Assembly (NCBI GenBank): GCA_900549235.1
Contig: URNT01000017.1
Location: 11,433 to 75,432 of the forward strand
Origin: an uncultured Clostridium sp.
GTDB lineage: Bacteria; Bacillota; Clostridia; Lachnospirales; Lachnospiraceae
DNA: 64,000 bases
Direction: 5' to 3'
The notes below the pieces were generated by a model. It did no database searches and was not told the DNA's origin. It saw only the letters and a program-made list of their open reading frames with translations. Position numbers and translations under genes: made by a program. Each line of letters opens with the position of its first letter. The first letter of the stretch is position 1. This document shows, in pieces, positions 53,853 through 62,568 of this stretch.

Positions 53853-55265
53853 ATGGGAGAAGAACGTAAAAAGATATGGGCACCAAATGTGTATTCACTC
53901 TTGTTTTTGCTGGTTGTAGCAGCTGCTGTACTGACATGGATCATACCGGCAGGCAGTTTTGAACGTGTAACAGAGGGGAACGTAACAGAGGTGGTCCCGG
54001 GGACATTTCAACTGATTGAATCCAGTCCTCAGACACCATGGGATATAATTCAGGCAATTGTTTCTGGATTTAAAAATCAGATTAGTCTAATCCTGATGAT
54101 TCTGTTTGTAGGTGCGGCGGTAAATATGCTGGCAGCAACAAAAGCAATCAACAGCATATTTACCAGATTAGCAAAGGCTGTAAAGGGAAAGGAAGAAATA
54201 GCCATTTTATGTGTAATGGCGTTCATGTCTCTTGGAGGAGCTACAGGCGTATTTGGGAATGTTACTTTAGTTTTGATTCCCATTGGAATTTTCCTTTCTC
54301 AGGCAATGGGGTTTGATAAAACTCTTGGCTTTTTCATGATATTCTTTGGCTCCTTCTCAGGCTTTAATATTGGCTGGGCCAATGCGGGTGTTTTGGGGAT
54401 TGCACAAAGTATTGCTGAGCTTCCTATTTTTTCCGGGTTGGAAATGCGGCTTTTATTTCATGCCATCAATTTTGCGCTTAGCTATGGCTTTGTGATTTTG
54501 TATCTGAAGCAGATAAAGAAGGATCCGATGAAAAGCCTGAATTATAAACCGGGAATGGATCCTGCTTCTATCATGGGAGATGCAGATGCAGCAGCTGAAA
54601 TGGAAAGCGTGGTTGTTACAAAGCGCCAGATTGCTTCTATGGCAGCTATGTTTGGAGGACTCCTTGTAGTAGTATTTGGAGCACTGAATTATAAGTGGGG
54701 GGCAGACAAAATTACGTCCGTGTTTATGGTTGTGTCAATTCTGATTGGATTGATCAGCTATGGAGATTTAAATGATGCGCTCAGTTCTTTCATTAAGGGA
54801 TGTTCAACTGTGGTTATGGCAGCGTTTATTGTAGGCTTTGCGAATGGTATTACGGTTGTAATGCAGAATGGGCAGATACTTGATACACTGGTTTATTATT
54901 TATCTATTCCGATTAACCAGTTTGGACCGGTTGTGGGGGCAGTTCTGATGTATATTGCGGATGTGATCATCAGCTTGTTTATTTCCTCTGGCTCTGGCCA
55001 GGCGGCAGCTGTTATGCCCATTATGATTCCTATTGCTGATCTGACTGGGATCACAAGACAGGTTGCTGTTCAGGCATTCCAATTTGGAGATGGATTCACA
55101 AATTGTATTGTACCTACAGTAGGAACTCTGATGGGCGGCCTTGGGTTTGCCGGGGTTGCGTATGGAAGGTATTTAAAGAAGGCGATGCCGCTGATTATCG
55201 TTCAGATTATATTGGCTTTAGGAGCAATTATCATTCTTCAGAGCATTGGCTGGACAGGTCTATGA
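53853..55265 (+). CDS. YfcC-family (C4-dicarboxylate/arginine-ornithine antiporter-like) transporter
   Basis: 470 residues with about a dozen membrane segments. APNVYSLLFLLVVAAAVLTW and TWIIPAGSFERV at the start, and GGATGVFGN plus SGSGQAAAVMPIMIP later, are YfcC/DcuC-like features. It should carry an organic acid, amino acid or acyl-amino acid across the membrane for the flanking enzymes. A GGAGG site precedes the ATG by a normal distance; it is followed after 24 bases by the M20 gene. Confidence 0.85.
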   Translation: MGEERKKIWAPNVYSLLFLLVVAAAVLTWIIPAGSFERVTEGNVTEVVPGTFQLIESSPQTPWDIIQAIVSGFKNQISLILMILFVGAAVNMLAATKAINSIFTRLAKAVKGKEEIAILCVMAFMSLGGATGVFGNVTLVLIPIGIFLSQAMGFDKTLGFFMIFFGSFSGFNIGWANAGVLGIAQSIAELPIFSGLEMRLLFHAINFALSYGFVILYLKQIKKDPMKSLNYKPGMDPASIMGDADAAAEMESVVVTKRQIASMAAMFGGLLVVVFGALNYKWGADKITSVFMVVSILIGLISYGDLNDALSSFIKGCSTVVMAAFIVGFANGITVVMQNGQILDTLVYYLSIPINQFGPVVGAVLMYIADVIISLFISSGSGQAAAVMPIMIPIADLTGITRQVAVQAFQFGDGFTNCIVPTVGTLMGGLGFAGVAYGRYLKKAMPLIIVQIILALGAIIILQSIGWTGL

Positions 55266-55289
55266 TGGGAATATAAGGGGTGAAAAAGG

Positions 55290-56483
55290 ATGGAAACGAT
55301 TTTTCAATATGTAGATGAGATAGAACCAGAGATTAACGCTGTCAGAGAGGACATTCACAGACATCCGGAGCTGGGGCTTCAGGAATTTCGGACCAGCGCT
55401 TTGATCGAAAAGGAATTGAGACAAAAAACAACTGCAGATTCTATTAGGAAAGTAGGAGAGACTGGGTGGCTGGTAGAAATAAAAGGTACGAAGCCGGGAC
55501 CGAAGCATTGCATTGCACTGCGGGGAGATATGGACGCATTGCCTGTACAGGAGAGTGAGGATTTTGCTTTAAGAAGTGAAATCAATAATGTAATGCATGC
55601 CTGCGGACATGATGTGCATACATCTATTTTGCTGGGAGCACTTCGGGTTTTGGAGCATTACCGGGATCAGATTGCAGGTTCTGTATTATTTTTCTTTCAA
55701 CCAGCAGAGGAAATTATGAAGGGTGCGAAGCTGTTTTCAGATAACCCGATGATTGATTTTGATAAGATTGACGGAGTTGCGGCTTTGCATGTATCTCCAG
55801 AGCTTGATGCTGGGACGATTGGCACCAGATATGGTGCGATTCTTGGAAGCTCTGATGAGCTGACAATTACCTTAAGAGGAAAAGGAGGCCATGGTGCCCA
55901 TCCACATACGGTCATTGATCCGGTGGCAGCAGCGGCAGAAATTATTAATGTATTGCAGACTCTGGTTTCAAGGGAAGTTACACCTCATGAACCAGCGGTT
56001 GTGTCAATCTGCAGTATCCATTCTGATGGAAATGAGTTTAACATCATTCCGGATCGGGTTGAACTACGTGGAACGATTCGTGCTGTAAAGCCAGAAATCA
56101 GAGATCAGCTTGTAAAAAGGATTCCTGAAATTGTGATGCATACAGCGGAAGGGATGCGTGTTACTGCAGAGGTATCTGTTAAATTGGGGCCGCCTCCATT
56201 TGTGAATGATAAAGAGTGGGTGGATCGGGTGTTCCGCAGCAGTAAAAAACTGCTGGGGCCTGAACATGTTACTGCACTCCCGATTCCAAGCATGGGGGCA
56301 GAGGACTTCGCTTTTGTAAAGGAAAAAGCGCCAGGTGTTTTTGTACGGTTTGGAGCAAGAACACCTGGAGGGCCCTATGGAAGTATGCATAGTCCGACAT
56401 TCTATTGCGATAGAAAGGCAATTCGGACTGGGATCCTGACGTTATGCGGTATAGCCCTGGACTTCTTTGAGGTGGAATACTGA
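55290..56483 (+). CDS. M20-family amidohydrolase (N-acyl-amino acid / hippurate hydrolase type)
   Basis: 397 residues. HRHPELGLQEFRTS opens it; metal ligands are visible in HACGHDVHTS, FQPAEEIMKGA and the late MHSPTF; GKGGHGAHPHTVIDP marks the lid domain; SMGAEDFAF is conserved near the end. Dinuclear-metal hydrolase that removes an acyl or benzoyl group from an amino acid. With the YfcC transporter it suggests uptake and deacylation of an N-acylated compound. Last gene of the operon. Confidence 0.9.
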   Translation: METIFQYVDEIEPEINAVREDIHRHPELGLQEFRTSALIEKELRQKTTADSIRKVGETGWLVEIKGTKPGPKHCIALRGDMDALPVQESEDFALRSEINNVMHACGHDVHTSILLGALRVLEHYRDQIAGSVLFFFQPAEEIMKGAKLFSDNPMIDFDKIDGVAALHVSPELDAGTIGTRYGAILGSSDELTITLRGKGGHGAHPHTVIDPVAAAAEIINVLQTLVSREVTPHEPAVVSICSIHSDGNEFNIIPDRVELRGTIRAVKPEIRDQLVKRIPEIVMHTAEGMRVTAEVSVKLGPPPFVNDKEWVDRVFRSSKKLLGPEHVTALPIPSMGAEDFAFVKEKAPGVFVRFGARTPGGPYGSMHSPTFYCDRKAIRTGILTLCGIALDFFEVEY

Positions 56484-56570
56484 TTAATAACATTCATCTG
56501 CTTTTATTTTATGTTAAAATACCATCCCTCCCGCTTCAATGCAAAGAAATGTAAATTGTTAAAGAAAATA

Positions 56571-56598
56571 TTGAAAAACCAGAAAAAGATGCTAAAAT
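56571..56598 (+). promoter_or_regulatory. Sigma-A promoter of the small membrane protein gene
   Basis: TTGAAA, 16-base spacer, TAAAAT with extended TGC. Confidence 0.6.
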
Positions 56599-56630
56599 AG
56601 TCTTATAATTTACAAAAAGGAGGAAATGGT

Positions 56631-56864
56631 ATGGCAGAGTATGAGAATAATGCAGTGGCCCCGAAGGATAATGGTGGCTTTCTGTGGGGATTGCTGGGAT
56701 GCTGCATCCCGATTGTAGGACTGGTTCTGTTTCTTGTATGGAAGGATCAGAAGCCGAAGACGGCAAAGGCCGCTGGCATCGGCGCATTGGTTTCTGTTAT
56801 TTTAAGCGTCCTTTGTTACATTGTGTGGTTTGTAATATTGGGACTGGCAGCGGTTAGTTTTTAA
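56631..56864 (+). CDS. Small two-helix membrane protein
   Basis: 77 residues: polar N-terminus (MAEYENNAVAPKDNGG), a helix around GLLGCCIPIVGLVLFLVW, a basic turn (KDQKPKTAKAA), and a second helix to the C-terminus. This resembles small phospholipase-D-N-like or DUF4190-like membrane proteins, but I do not assign a family. AAGGAGG lies before the ATG. The stop is immediately followed by the next start, so the two are coupled. Confidence 0.75.
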   Translation: MAEYENNAVAPKDNGGFLWGLLGCCIPIVGLVLFLVWKDQKPKTAKAAGIGALVSVILSVLCYIVWFVILGLAAVSF

Positions 56865-57260
56865 ATGGGAAGATTTTTGCGTATCTGTTTTGGATGCCAT
56901 GGCAGACCGGATCGTTCATTTTATTGGAAGGGAAAACAGTTTCCGATCTGCGCCAGATGTACAGGTGAATTAATAGGAATTCTTTGCGGGATTCCTATTA
57001 TTTTCGTTTACGGGTATGCCAGTATCCCCCTGATGGCTGTTTTGATGGCTCCGATGATAGCAGACGGCTTTTTCCAGCTTCTTACAAGCTATGAGAGCAA
57101 TAATATAAAGCGGGTTGTCACCGGCTTTTTCTTCGGTATCGCATTTGACAGCCTTCTGATCTATTTTCACAGAACTTGTGTCAGGATCGCCATGGTGATC
57201 GTAGGGTTTATTATAAAGGACAGGGCTATGGCGGAGCAGGTGATGAGCTTTTTTTTGTAG
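56865..57260 (+). CDS. DUF2085 membrane protein
   Basis: 131 residues. ICFGCHGRPDRSFYW and FPICARCTGELIG are the DUF2085 signature, with a CxxCH and a CxRC pair that look able to bind metal or haem. Three hydrophobic segments follow. The ATG directly abuts the previous stop, implying translational coupling. Function unknown. Confidence 0.85.
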   Translation: MGRFLRICFGCHGRPDRSFYWKGKQFPICARCTGELIGILCGIPIIFVYGYASIPLMAVLMAPMIADGFFQLLTSYESNNIKRVVTGFFFGIAFDSLLIYFHRTCVRIAMVIVGFIIKDRAMAEQVMSFFL

Positions 57261-57286
57261 ACAACGCCCTAAAATCCTGCTAAAAT
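57258..57286 (+). promoter_or_regulatory. Promoter of bioY
   Basis: TAGACA, 17-base spacer, TAAAAT with extended TGC, overlapping the DUF2085 stop codon. No BirA-like operator recognised. Confidence 0.5.
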
Positions 57287-57323
57287 AGGTGTCTGTACAT
57301 CCAAAAGATAAGGAGGACATCAG

Positions 57324-57908
57324 ATGCACCAGCTAAAAAGACCCCGCACCAGGCTGACAGCGGGAGAGATAGCTCATTGCGGTCTGTTTACGGCGCTGAT
57401 CGCGGCAGGGGCATTTATGAAGATTAGTATACCGGTTCAGCCCTTTCCTATGAATTTTACCCTGCAGTTCTTTTTTGTGCTGCTGGCGGGATTTGTGCTG
57501 GGAGCCAGGGAAGGAGCACTCTGTGTAGGGATCTATCTGCTCACAGGGCTGGTGGGAGTGCCGGTGTTTGCAGCAGGAGGCGGCCCGGCTTATCTGATCC
57601 GGCCTACTTTCGGGTTTCTCATTGGATTTTTGCTGGCGGCGCCGGTGACCGGGTGGCTGTCCAGGAAAAGAGAAAGGGAGTCCTTTGGCTGGAGTCTGTT
57701 CAGCGCGGTCTGTGGTATGATCGTGATGTACCTTTCGGGGATGATCTATTTTTACATGATCAGTAACTTTGTGATCCATATGCCGGTGGGCTGGAGGATT
57801 GTTTTTATAAACTGCTTTCTTCTGACCGTGGGCGGGGATTTCCTGCTGTGCGTGCTGGCGGCAGGCCTGGCGGGACGGCTGCGGCCTTTGTGGAACCGGG
57901 GGAGATAG
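57324..57908 (+). CDS. bioY: Biotin transporter S component BioY
   Basis: 194 residues, about six membrane helices. The BioY pattern is visible: QPFPMNFTLQFFFVLLAGFV, LGAREGALCVGIYLLTGLVG, GVPVFAAGGGPAYLIRPTFG and FLIGFLLAAPV. It is the substrate-binding membrane subunit of a biotin ECF importer, using a shared energising module encoded elsewhere. No biotin-synthesis genes are nearby, so it may supply an auxotroph. Confidence 0.9.
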   Translation: MHQLKRPRTRLTAGEIAHCGLFTALIAAGAFMKISIPVQPFPMNFTLQFFFVLLAGFVLGAREGALCVGIYLLTGLVGVPVFAAGGGPAYLIRPTFGFLIGFLLAAPVTGWLSRKRERESFGWSLFSAVCGMIVMYLSGMIYFYMISNFVIHMPVGWRIVFINCFLLTVGGDFLLCVLAAGLAGRLRPLWNRGR

Positions 57909-57913
57909 GATAA

Positions 57914-57960
57914 GGAATGACATTTACCGCAGCCCAGCGGCAGATGTCATTCTTTTTTTC
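57914..57960 (+). terminator. Terminator after bioY
   Basis: GAATGACAT / ATGTCATTC, inner CCGC/GCGG, then seven T. Confidence 0.9.
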
Positions 57961-58032
57961 TTCAGTTTGTGCTAAAATATTCTCAAGAGTCCGGTCTTCC
58001 GGGCAATACCATAAAGGAAGGAATGTCTTATC

Positions 58033-58824
58033 ATGGACTTAAAACATACAGGCCCCGGGGGCTTAAGCGGCAGTACCCTGAAATACATTGCTCTGATTTC
58101 CATGCTGATAGACCATATCGGGGCTGTTGTGTTTGAATACGGACTGTATTATCAGGGGCTGTCTCCGGTTTTTGTGCCCTTTTTTGAAGGTCCCTTTGGA
58201 AACTGGCTCTATCTCTTTGCACAGGGGCTTCGTATGGTGGGGCGGATCGCATTTCCCATCTACTGTTTTCTTCTGACAGAGGGCTTCCGTCATACCGGGA
58301 ACCGGAGGCGGTATTTTCTGAGGCTTCTGATCTTTGCCCTCATTTCAGAGGTGCCCTTTGACCTGGCCGCCTTTAACCGGCCCTGGGATATGGGGCATCA
58401 GAATGTATTTTTCACTCTGGCAACAGGACTTCTGGTGATGGAGGGGCTTAGGCGGATCGAGGCCCGGTTTGCATTTTCGCTGGAAATGCAGTATCTTTTT
58501 TCCTGCATGATAGTAGGCTCAGGGTGCGGAGCAGCTTATCTCTTAAGGTGCGATTATGATGTGATCGGGGTGCTTCTGATTGTGATCCTTTACTATGCGA
58601 GAGGAGACCGGAAGCGGAGCGCCCTGGGGGCGGGGATTATGGGCTTTCTTGAGACCTGGCCTTATACCCTGGGCTTTGGCGCCCTGTCTGCCATGCCTAT
58701 CTGGCTGTATAATGGAAAAAGAGGAAGCAAAAAGGGAAAATATCTGCTATACTGGTTCTATCCCCTTCATCTTCTGGCCCTGACTGTGGTGCGGATCGTG
58801 TGGCTGGGAATTTCTGTAAATTGA
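58033..58824 (+). CDS. TraX-family membrane protein
   Basis: 263 residues, about seven or eight membrane segments. LKYIALISMLIDHIGAV, RMVGRIAFPIYCFLLTEGF, and LISEVPFDLA match the TraX family, named for the F-pilin acetylase. In Firmicutes these are chromosomal and probably acyltransferase-like membrane enzymes of unknown target. An AAGGAAGG site precedes it. It converges on the MATE gene without a visible terminator. Confidence 0.87.
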   Translation: MDLKHTGPGGLSGSTLKYIALISMLIDHIGAVVFEYGLYYQGLSPVFVPFFEGPFGNWLYLFAQGLRMVGRIAFPIYCFLLTEGFRHTGNRRRYFLRLLIFALISEVPFDLAAFNRPWDMGHQNVFFTLATGLLVMEGLRRIEARFAFSLEMQYLFSCMIVGSGCGAAYLLRCDYDVIGVLLIVILYYARGDRKRSALGAGIMGFLETWPYTLGFGALSAMPIWLYNGKRGSKKGKYLLYWFYPLHLLALTVVRIVWLGISVN

Positions 58825-58878
58825 TTGGCAGGTATAAGGCAGCGGATCGACGAAGGGGGAGAAGGACAGTGGAAGACC

Positions 58879-60279
58879 TTAGGGAGTTTGAGTGCAGGGG
58901 TTTGTATCGCAGACTTCTTTCTCAAAGGCTGCCAGAAACCGTTGAAATACAGCGTGGGTAAGAAGCGTGGTAACAGGATTGGAGATCATTTCGGCGGCGT
59001 ATACACCCCATACGCCAAAAAAATGAGGAAGGATGAGCGCCAGAGGGATCAGAAGAAGAACCTTCCGCATAATGCCGAAGAGGAAGGAAAAACGAGTATT
59101 TCCCATCGCCACAAAAGCATTTTGATTAATCATCTGAAGACCGAGAACAAAACTGGTAGAAAACATAAGCCGTATGGTTTTTTCGGTAAGGTCTGTAAGA
59201 ACTGCATCTTCTGTAAATAAAAGACAGATGGCCCTTGGAAAAAGCATCAGGCCGCCCCACATAAGGATGGCGCAGGACAGGCTGAGAATTCGGGCACATC
59301 GGATGGAGGAACGGACCCGGATATAGTTTCTGGCTCCATAATTGTAGCTTAAAATAGGCTGCAGACCAGTTACGATTCCAAGAAGAGGCATAAAGAAAAT
59401 TTGCCCGATGCTGTTTAAAATGGCCATGGAAGCCAGATGAAGATTAGCATCGCTGCCTCCATAATACAGAAGCAGGCGGTTGATCAGGATAACGATCAGG
59501 GACTCGTTGACCCGAAAGGTAAAAGGGGATATGCCCAGAGCGCAGATTGATCTAAGGATTGCCCGGTCAGGCAGCATATCTCTCCAGTTCAGACGGATCA
59601 GAGAGTGTCTGGAAGAAAGAAAACCTATAACCCAGAGACAGGAAATAAACTGGGAAAAAACTGTGGCGATGGCTGCGCCGCGTATCCCCATATCAAGGGT
59701 ATATATAAGGATTGGATCTAAAACAATATTTAGAATAGCACCGATCACAACGGAAATCGTTCCGGTAAGGACAAAGCCCTGTGCGTTGATGAAGGGGTTC
59801 AGACCAAAGGATAACTCAACAAACAGCGTACCTAAAAGATAGGTTTGGAGGTAGTCTAAGGCGTATGGCATAGTTTGAGCGTCAGCGCCAAAAAGGATAA
59901 GAAGAGGACGCAAAAAAGCTGAGCAGAGAAGTGTAAGCGCAAAGGAGACCGCTAAAAGAAGGGAGGCAGCGTTGCACAGAATCTGCTGAGCTTTTTTTGA
60001 ATCGCCCTGTCCAAGAGCAATAGAAGCCAGAGGCGCTCCGCCCATACCCGGAAGACAGCTGAAAGCGGAGATCATCATAGTAATGGGAAAAGTAAGCCCG
60101 ATGCCGCTTAAAGCAATAGCGCCGGTTCCCGGCATATGTCCGATATACATACGATCAACAAGGCTGTAAAGCGCGTTGACAAGCTGGGCAATTGTAGCAG
60201 GGATCGTGAGGCGGATCAGCAGAGGAAACAGTCTGGAAGATTCCAGCTGCTGAGTGATATTTTTTGTACGGGAAATCAA
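58879..60279 (-). CDS. MATE-family multidrug exporter
   Basis: 466 residues with twelve predicted membrane segments in two homologous halves. FPLLIRLTIPATIAQLVNALY at the start and PMYIGH-like VDRMYIGHMPGTGAIALSG are MATE hallmarks, as is GLQPILSYNYGA in the second half. Cation-coupled efflux of drugs or metabolites. It lies 33 bases after the GntR gene on the same strand, so it may be under that regulator. Confidence 0.92.
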   Translation of the reverse strand: MISRTKNITQQLESSRLFPLLIRLTIPATIAQLVNALYSLVDRMYIGHMPGTGAIALSGIGLTFPITMMISAFSCLPGMGGAPLASIALGQGDSKKAQQILCNAASLLLAVSFALTLLCSAFLRPLLILFGADAQTMPYALDYLQTYLLGTLFVELSFGLNPFINAQGFVLTGTISVVIGAILNIVLDPILIYTLDMGIRGAAIATVFSQFISCLWVIGFLSSRHSLIRLNWRDMLPDRAILRSICALGISPFTFRVNESLIVILINRLLLYYGGSDANLHLASMAILNSIGQIFFMPLLGIVTGLQPILSYNYGARNYIRVRSSIRCARILSLSCAILMWGGLMLFPRAICLLFTEDAVLTDLTEKTIRLMFSTSFVLGLQMINQNAFVAMGNTRFSFLFGIMRKVLLLIPLALILPHFFGVWGVYAAEMISNPVTTLLTHAVFQRFLAAFEKEVCDTNPCTQTP

Positions 60280-60312
60280 TGTAAGAATCCTCCTGGATCA
60301 AATAAATGGTAT

Positions 60313-61014
60313 TCAGCAGAGGCTATGGCCGGAGCTTTCTGTGTTGTGGGGGATATGTTTACGGGGACGCTGAAGGGGTTCATTTGTAGGAATCTTTTCA
60401 ATGTCTGCCTGAAGCAGCGTTTTGGCAGTATATATATCTCCTTTTTCTATATAATCTAACATGGCAAAATGCAGATCTGCTGCTAAATAGTAATTTTTCA
60501 TGATTTCTATGAAATAAATAGTTTGTCTGTCGATGGCCTCTAACAGGGTCTTTTGTGCGAAGGCATTTCCATAACAGGAGAACAGACGGGAGTGAAATTC
60601 GCGGTTGGATTTCCAGTAATTGATAAAATTTTTGTCTTCCATATTGGAGTATTCATAACACAGCTCCCGCAGCTCTTTTATGCATTCCGGTGTGATCATA
60701 TGAAAATAGAGATCTAAAAAGGTACACTCTAACGCGGCACGGAAGGCAACAATATTGCGGAGCTCATTTTGATCTGGTTTACGGATACGGTAGCCATGAC
60801 GGGGGATGCTTACAATAAACTGATCACTGCACAGCTGTATCAGGGCTTCACGGATAGGAGCCCGGCTTACATTATATTTTTCCATTAAAGCTTTTTCAGT
60901 TAAATAGTCATTTAAATGAAATTCATTGTTAATGATACCGGAGAGAATCGCATTATATATCTGATTTCTAATTGTATTTTCATACTTTTTTTCCATAAAT
61001 ATATTCCTTTCCAA
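60313..61014 (-). CDS. GntR-family regulator, FCD subfamily
   Basis: 233 residues: N-terminal winged helix (TEKALMEKYNVSRAPIREAL) and an all-helical FCD effector domain whose Asp/His metal-ligand pattern is seen in the stretch ENFINYWKSNREFHSRLF-like region. Such regulators respond to organic acids or sugar acids. It is divergent from the transporter operon at 61210 across palindromic DNA and upstream of the MATE gene. Confidence 0.9.
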   Translation of the reverse strand: MERNIFMEKKYENTIRNQIYNAILSGIINNEFHLNDYLTEKALMEKYNVSRAPIREALIQLCSDQFIVSIPRHGYRIRKPDQNELRNIVAFRAALECTFLDLYFHMITPECIKELRELCYEYSNMEDKNFINYWKSNREFHSRLFSCYGNAFAQKTLLEAIDRQTIYFIEIMKNYYLAADLHFAMLDYIEKGDIYTAKTLLQADIEKIPTNEPLQRPRKHIPHNTESSGHSLC

Positions 61015-61028
61015 CTTATATACAATAA

Positions 61029-61076
61029 ATCATATCACAAAAATGAGAAAAAGTCATTAGGAACAACAATATTGTT
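61029..61076 (-). promoter_or_regulatory. Promoter region of gntR with palindromic operator
   Basis: Minus strand ATGACT (61057-61052), 17-base spacer, TATGAT (61034-61029). AACAATATTGTT (61065-61076) is a perfect 12-base palindrome; a looser ATTGT...ACAAT repeat overlaps it to about 61090. Confidence 0.5.
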
Positions 61077-61135
61077 AAAAGTGCACAATATATATAGGCG
61101 AATACTACAAAAATAATAAAACATATACTGAAATA

Positions 61136-61164
61136 TTGCAAATAAGTAAAAGCTGTGATATGAT
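61136..61164 (+). promoter_or_regulatory. Promoter of the transporter-SDR-ATC hydrolase operon
   Basis: TTGCAA, 17-base spacer, TATGAT with extended TGA. Confidence 0.6.
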
Positions 61165-61209
61165 TACAGCAACTCAAATATGAGAAAATTAAGAAAGAAG
61201 GACTGAGGT

Positions 61210-62499
61210 ATGAACCAACAAAAAAACACAAGGGTATGGCTTGGCTATGTGCTTTTGGGCCTGATGGCAATTTCGTTTCTGTATTTTGGCGTATACAGAA
61301 TTGCTACAGGCCAGGCAGAATGGGATGTACAGACAGCATTTTTAACCATGCTGATCCTGATCATCATTGGTGAGGTTATTTCAACTGCAACAAAGGCGTT
61401 TGTTCCATCGATGTTTATTACGGCTGTTCTGTTTGTGGCAGGGTTTTGGACCTATCTTCCCGCGGATATTCTTCAGCAGGGAGGAATATCTTCCAGCCTT
61501 CCGACATTTCTGGTAATGATGATGGTTGTACACCTGGGTACGATGCTGAATATCCAGGAATTGATTGACCAGTGGAAAACAGTAGTAGTTACTTTGGCAG
61601 GTATGCTTGGCATTTTAGTAGTGATTCTTACGGCAGGCAGACTGCTTTTAGGTACGGATACGGCAGCAATTGCAGCGCCTCCTCTGACTGGCGGTTTTGT
61701 AGCAGCTATGATGATGCAGTCTGTGGCTCCTACGGAAAGACTTGCGATTCTTGCCATGGCAGTGTATGTACTGCAGGGGTTTGTGGGTTATCCTCTGACC
61801 AGTATCTGCTTGAAGCGGGAAGGCTATGCGGTGGTGAAACAGTACAGAACTGGCAGCTGGAAGGGGACTCAGGAGCAGGGAACTGCTGATAAGGAAGAAG
61901 GAAAAAATAGTATTTTTCCATCTATCCCCGATAAATACAAAAGTGACTTTACATATTTATTCACTATGGTGATCCTTACTGTGATGTCTGGATATCTGGA
62001 TACTCTTACGGGAGGGTATGTATCTAAATTTGTATGGGCATTGATTCTTGGTGTCTTTGCTACTGCTTTGGGATTTACTGAGAAAAATGTTCTTGTGCGT
62101 TCAAGAAGTATGGGCTTTGTATATACGATCATTATGATGTTTGTATTTTCGCAGCTCAGCAGCTGTACTCCGGACACCGTAGTTCAGCTCATTAAGGATT
62201 TTGCGGTTCTCATCGTACTGTCTACGATTGGTATTGCTGTATTTTCAATTCCCCTTGGAAGGAAGCTTGGAATGAGCACCGCCATGGCTTTCGCCCTTGG
62301 TTTGGGATCTATTGCCGGTGGCTTTCCAGCCAGCTATACCTTAAGTGTGGAGGCAGCAAAGATCTGTGCGGAAAATGAGGAAGAATATCAGGTATTAGAG
62401 CAGCATATGCTTCCAAAGACTCTGGTATCCGGCTTTGTCAGCGCTACTTCTGGCTCTGTGTTTATCGCAGGCATTGTTATGGCTCTTTTCTTTAAATAA
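61210..62499 (+). CDS. Putative ion-coupled transporter, about eleven membrane segments
   Basis: 429 residues, hydrophobic, with a charged central loop (about 220-240). Paired Gly-rich stretches in each half (APPLTGGFVAAMMMQSVAPT and GLGSIAGGFPASYTLSVEAA) look like the re-entrant substrate sites of GltS- or CitS-like two-fold transporters. I cannot name the family with certainty. It opens the operon with an SDR dehydrogenase and an ATC-hydrolase-like protein and is divergent from an FCD regulator, so it probably imports their substrate. Confidence 0.72.
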   Translation: MNQQKNTRVWLGYVLLGLMAISFLYFGVYRIATGQAEWDVQTAFLTMLILIIIGEVISTATKAFVPSMFITAVLFVAGFWTYLPADILQQGGISSSLPTFLVMMMVVHLGTMLNIQELIDQWKTVVVTLAGMLGILVVILTAGRLLLGTDTAAIAAPPLTGGFVAAMMMQSVAPTERLAILAMAVYVLQGFVGYPLTSICLKREGYAVVKQYRTGSWKGTQEQGTADKEEGKNSIFPSIPDKYKSDFTYLFTMVILTVMSGYLDTLTGGYVSKFVWALILGVFATALGFTEKNVLVRSRSMGFVYTIIMMFVFSQLSSCTPDTVVQLIKDFAVLIVLSTIGIAVFSIPLGRKLGMSTAMAFALGLGSIAGGFPASYTLSVEAAKICAENEEEYQVLEQHMLPKTLVSGFVSATSGSVFIAGIVMALFFK

Positions 62500-62568
62500 G
62501 TGTTGTGGAGGCTTTGGTGCAGTACGTTCTTTGGATGTATGAAACCGGTTTTTGATTGGAGGCGGAAT

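Noticed and set aside
58825..59220. Plus-strand frame of 131 codons after the TraX gene
   Set aside because: It is antisense to the well-supported MATE exporter; its composition is that of an antisense shadow.
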